Assembly (NCBI GenBank): GCA_964613485.1 | Contig: CAZTHB010000010.1 | Coordinates: forward strand, 1-25,531 | Reading direction: 5' to 3' | Origin: JADZGC01 sp964613485 | Lineage (GTDB): Bacteria; Patescibacteriota; Saccharimonadia; CAILAD01; GCA-016700035 | Length of the DNA: 25,531 nt | Part shown: positions 23,038-25,531 of the stretch, in pieces | How positions within the stretch are numbered: position 1 is the stretch's first letter | Layout of the letters: every line of letters starts with the position of its first letter | The notes under the pieces: generated by a model | The model's input: the letters and a program-made list of their open reading frames with translations, nothing else | What the model was told of the DNA's origin: nothing | Database searches by the model: none | Program-made: the position numbers and the translations under genes

Positions 23038-23784
23038 ATGCAGTCTAATAGTCGCCCAAATTCGACTACAGTTGAGCCTGCGGGAGCTGGTAAGCCCAAC
23101 CCCTTACATGTTACGCTCGACATCGCTGAGGAGGCGAGTATTGCTGAGCCGACTGTTGGTGAGAAAGTAGCTTTCTTCCTGAGCTTCGTACCCATACTCG
23201 GTTATATCGGCGCAGTTGTGGCCGGGCTGACTATACTAACGAATCATCACCAGAAGCGACCTACTCATGGCCTGACGTATGCCGCCCTAGCTCTCCAGAT
23301 ATTTTATACGCTGCTTATGTTGACGGCACTGGTCATTGGTACGCAGATACGACAGTCGAGCTTGAATCCCGCGCAGCCGGCAGAAGTCGCTGCACAGAGC
23401 TTTATCACTGCAGTACAAGAGGAGAATTACGCTCTGGCTAAGGCATACTTTGCTGATTCAACGAGTAGCGCTCTGGATGTTACATTGCCTATGTATCGTT
23501 CCTCGATGCGCGGCACCCCATTGCTTGTTGAGAGTCGTGTGAATTTGAAGCCAACGTATCAAGACGGGAGGTTTGCCGCATACAACAATACCCCGATGAG
23601 CTATCAGTTGTGGCACATCGGCTCACGAGATACGAACTCTCAGTACCTGATTTTGACTCTCACACAAGTTACGTCGGCTGATTGGCGAATTATCCAGGCA
23701 CAGAGTCTTGAAGCCCCGGGTGAAGTTAGTGCTAAGGCAGTACTAGATCAGGTGGTGAATGAGCTGCTCGTTACTAATCCGTGA
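23038..23784 (+). CDS. Two-TM protein with extracytoplasmic domain, unknown function
   Basis: A 248-residue protein. Residues 1-42 are polar. Two hydrophobic segments follow (about 46-68, FLSFVPILGYIGAVVAGLTI, and 80-102, LTYAALALQIFYTLLMLTAL). The remainder (AAQSFITAVQEENYALAKAYFADST onward) has the length and opening helix typical of NTF2-like or DUF4878-type extracytoplasmic domains; this is a resemblance, not an identification. ATG 23038 is the first possible start because a TAA lies in frame at 23023. There is no visible Shine-Dalgarno. It sits between the exporter operon and the division gene. Confidence 0.75.
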   Translation: MQSNSRPNSTTVEPAGAGKPNPLHVTLDIAEEASIAEPTVGEKVAFFLSFVPILGYIGAVVAGLTILTNHHQKRPTHGLTYAALALQIFYTLLMLTALVIGTQIRQSSLNPAQPAEVAAQSFITAVQEENYALAKAYFADSTSSALDVTLPMYRSSMRGTPLLVESRVNLKPTYQDGRFAAYNNTPMSYQLWHIGSRDTNSQYLILTLTQVTSADWRIIQAQSLEAPGEVSAKAVLDQVVNELLVTNP

Positions 23785-23795
23785 CATAAGCGTGA

Positions 23796-23801
23796 TACAA
23801 T
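23796..23801 (+). promoter_or_regulatory. Extended -10 with exact leaderless geometry for the FtsB-like gene
   Basis: TGATACAAT (23793-23801) is an extended -10. Exactly 6 nt separate it from GTG 23808, so the first transcribed base should be the start codon. No Shine-Dalgarno exists. Confidence 0.6.
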
Positions 23802-23807
23802 CGAGTC

Positions 23808-24218
23808 GTGCAGCCGACAATAAAACATCGGATTTTTGATTATACTCGCTTAGCTTTTTGGATCGGGTTGATTGCGACTATGTATGTATGCGTGGCACTT
23901 ATCAACATAAGCGCGCGCAATACCGATCTGCGTGAGCGTGCCGACCGACTCGAAGAAGAGAACATTCAGCTCGAGAGCGAGATAGAAGTCCTACAAGCTC
24001 AAATTACGTACTTCAATACGAATGAGTTTCAAGAAAGAATCGCTCGTGAGAAGCTCGGACTGCAGGCACCTGGTGAGAGCGTAGTGATTGTTGGCAGAGG
24101 TGATAGCGAGCTAGGGCGGCAAACAGATGGTAGTAATGAAGAGCTGGCTCGCCTTCCGAGTACATCGCATGTAGATGAGTGGATGACCTTCTTGTTTGGC
24201 TCGTCGCAGAACCCTTGA
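23808..24218 (+). CDS. Septum formation initiator, FtsB/DivIC family
   Basis: A 136-residue bitopic division protein. It has a short cytoplasmic N-terminus, a membrane helix (about residues 15-34), a coiled coil (about 38-69, NTDLRERADRLEEENIQLES) and the family hallmark FNTNEFQERIAREKLGLQAPGE (69-90). A 45-residue polar C-terminal extension follows. Such proteins bridge FtsL and FtsQ/DivIB in the divisome and help activate septal peptidoglycan synthesis. FtsB versus DivIC naming cannot be settled here. The start is GTG at the predicted transcription start. Its stop codon lies within the -35 box of the tRNA-fMet promoter. Confidence 0.92.
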   Translation: MQPTIKHRIFDYTRLAFWIGLIATMYVCVALINISARNTDLRERADRLEEENIQLESEIEVLQAQITYFNTNEFQERIAREKLGLQAPGESVVIVGRGDSELGRQTDGSNEELARLPSTSHVDEWMTFLFGSSQNP

Positions 24219-24243
24219 CCAACAGATAAGAAGAAGGTATTAT
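24215..24243 (+). promoter_or_regulatory. tRNA-fMet promoter
   Basis: TTGACC (24215-24220), a 17-nt spacer and TATTAT (24238-24243) place the start near 24250, about 5 nt before the mature tRNA 5' end. Confidence 0.7.
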
Positions 24244-24254
24244 AGTCACTGCGC

Positions 24255-24330
24255 CGCGGGGTGGAGCAGTTGGCAGCTCGTCAGGCTCATAACCTGAAGG
24301 TCGCTGGTTCGAGTCCAGCCCCCGCTACCA
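24255..24330 (+). tRNA. Initiator tRNA-fMet (CAU)
   Basis: A 76-nt tRNA with encoded CCA. The body matches E. coli initiator tRNA closely: a GAGC/GCTC D stem (A11-U24), the CTCATAA loop, and a mismatch at 1-72. Two deviations are visible. The mismatch is C1-U72 rather than C1-A72. The anticodon stem TCAGG/CCTGA has A29-U41 where the three conserved G-C pairs of most bacterial initiators would begin; G30-C40 and G31-C39 are kept. Its own promoter and terminator flank it. Confidence 0.95.
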
Positions 24331-24372
24331 AAGAAAGTGCCCGATTATATGTCGGGCTTTTTCTTTGGTAGC
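24324..24372 (+). terminator. Terminator embedded in a long hairpin that includes the tRNA 3' end
   Basis: The inner stem GCCCGA/TCGGGC (24339-24344, 24352-24357) with T5 after it is an intrinsic terminator. Outside it GCTACCAAAGAAA (24324-24336) pairs perfectly with TTTCTTTGGTAGC (24360-24372), separated by a 2-nt internal bulge. The left arm starts inside the tRNA acceptor and contains its CCA. Confidence 0.8.
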
Positions 24373-24408
24373 CTTAAAAGACCCTTTGCGCAAACCCCTC
24401 TACCTGAG

Positions 24409-24414
24409 TACACT
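24409..24414 (+). promoter_or_regulatory. -10 element with leaderless geometry for the CSLREA gene
   Basis: TACACT (24409-24414) ends exactly 6 nt before ATG 24421; no Shine-Dalgarno is present and the -35 is weak. Confidence 0.45.
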
Positions 24415-24420
24415 AGAAGC

Positions 24421-25531
24421 ATGACTATTTTGCGTCGAACTTTTGCGGTATGCACAATCATACTTCTGGGTGGCTTGGCTCTCTCGATCGGATTGCGAGC
24501 TCGCGCTGATGATTTTATAGATCAAGAATTCTCAAATACGCCTGCGGGTCAAATTGTAAATAGTACGAGCGATGCGGAGGATGGCAATCTGGGTGATGGT
24601 GTATGTGAGACTGTCACAGAAGGAGAATGCACCTTGCGCGCAGCCATTCAGGAGATTAATGCCGGCCAGGGCACGTATATTTCGTATATATTCCAGGTGA
24701 TGAGGTTCATAAGATAACCCTCACTCAGTTACTGCCACCCATAAGTCGCAGTGTTATCATTAATGGCTACACACAGCCAGGTTCAGTAGAAAATACAGCC
24801 TCAGCTCCAGCGGCACTCAATAGTGTCATAAAGGTCGAGGTCGATGTCTCGCAGCTTGGTGAGAATTCGTCTGGTATCGTATTTGACCCAGGGTCAGGTC
24901 AGTCAATCCTTCGAGGTCTATCTATTTACGGTGCTGACTCATCTGATATAGAACACGCGAATGTTGTCATAGGCCAGTCTCAAGTTCTCGTCTATGGTTG
25001 CTATATCGGGGTTAAGGCATCGGGACAAGAAGTGTCGACGCGGCAGGTGAGTGGTGGTGTACTCGTGACAGTTGATGCGACGACTCAAGCAAATATCGTT
25101 ATTGGTGGCTCGCGCGCCGATCAGCGAAATCTTATCTTCGGCAGTTCGATCGATAGAACAAAGCCGGTTGGAGGGATTAACACAGGTTCTAGCGGCAAGC
25201 GGGTTAAGATCTATGGCAATATCATCGGTTTAGCTCGTGATGGACAAACTGATCTTGGTGGCGTTTATGGCATTGTGCTTTTTGGTGAGCTGAATGAAAT
25301 CGGTGGACCAGCACTACGGCGTAATGTTGTTTCTGGCGGGAGTTATGCTCAGCTCTTACTATATTCGAAGAATACGGTGATATCGAATTATATTGGCACG
25401 AACACCGAAGGACAGGCTAGTGGGGGCATAACTAACGGAGTTGGTATTGCGATTCTTGGTTCAAATAATCTCGTTGGTGCTGGCGCGCCTGATTTTGGTA
25501 ATGTTATTCGAGGTACATCTGGAGCGGGGGT
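24421..25531 (+). pseudogene. CSLREA-domain surface protein, frameshifted, 3' end outside the window
   Basis: The first frame (24421-24717) encodes a signal peptide (about residues 1-29, ending ARA) and a CSLREA domain (VNSTSDAEDGNLGDGVCE, then ECTLRAAIQEINAG). It then runs into VMRFIR and TAA. From about 24690 the -1 frame continues the expected family sequence (IPGDEVHKITLTQLLPPI, then IINGYTQPGS) and stays open to the window end. It gives repeated GNIIG, GGxxxRRNVVSG and NYIGTNTEG units typical of right-handed beta-helix surface proteins. The break therefore lies at about 24670-24690, in TAT/ATA-rich sequence. It could be a one-base deletion, an assembly error or a programmed or phase-variable shift. 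The TAA stop rules out simple UGA recoding. Confidence 0.85.

Noticed and set aside
24421..24717. A complete 98-residue secreted protein
   Set aside because: The CSLREA family sequence continues in the -1 frame right after the stop, so this is the 5' part of a frameshifted gene.
24715..24717. Stop-codon recoding (UGA as sense) to explain the interrupted CSLREA gene
   Set aside because: The stop is TAA and the continuation is in a different frame; elsewhere TGA ends normal genes.

Overview
The window looks like a compact chromosomal segment of a candidate-phyla-radiation (Patescibacteria) bacterium, most likely Candidatus Saccharibacteria. This is inferred from overall gene style, not from a marker search: short intergenic gaps, TGA used as a normal stop, many small membrane proteins of unknown function, a surface-glycan locus, and a LexA with an intact autoproteolysis site. 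No CRISPR array, transposase or integrase is visible.

Layout. (1) 1-9221 is a cell-surface polysaccharide locus. Four glycosyltransferase genes run co-directionally (1-4095, clearly more A+T-rich than the rest). A convergent GDP-mannose 4,6-dehydratase gene (gmd) follows, then a GT4 glycosyltransferase, a membrane GT39/PMT-like transferase and an O-antigen ligase/polymerase-like protein. (2) 9254-12941 holds a haem/flavin transmembrane oxidoreductase coupled to a MarR regulator, a convergent DUF1295 membrane protein, a DUF2177 membrane protein and an anchored secreted protein. (3) 12944-15697 is centred on lexA, with a small membrane-protein ORF directly downstream and a divergent bactofilin-like beta-solenoid membrane protein. 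(4) 15811-18249 has a strongly signposted small conserved protein, a Pro/Ala-rich peptide, an SDR-family oxidoreductase and a fused deoxyribosyltransferase-like/Nudix protein. (5) 18291-19343 (minus strand) has a three-gene operon encoding a small membrane protein, a stand-alone sigma region 4 protein and a Cys/His-rich protein, next to a CAU-anticodon tRNA (probably tRNA-Ile2). (6) 19447-25531 has an ABC exporter with a DUF2207 protein, an NTF2-like-sized membrane protein, an FtsB/DivIC protein, initiator tRNA-fMet, and a CSLREA-type surface protein that is frameshifted and runs off the window.

Two initiation styles coexist. Several genes have a good Shine-Dalgarno sequence. Others have a -10 box about 4-8 nt (most often exactly 6 nt) before the start codon and no Shine-Dalgarno, as expected for leaderless mRNAs. 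The initiator tRNA in the same window deviates from the usual form (A29-U41 in place of the first of three conserved G-C pairs; C1-U72 mismatch). The most attractive candidate system is the lexA region. The lexA promoter carries GTTCG/CGAAC half-sites in its spacer and at the start site, and a 45-codon single-membrane-segment ORF follows lexA by 16 nt, which suggests an SOS-induced division inhibitor. Other points to pursue are the Nudix fusion with an altered catalytic box, the sigma-4-only operon and the long hairpin that includes the 3' end of tRNA-fMet.
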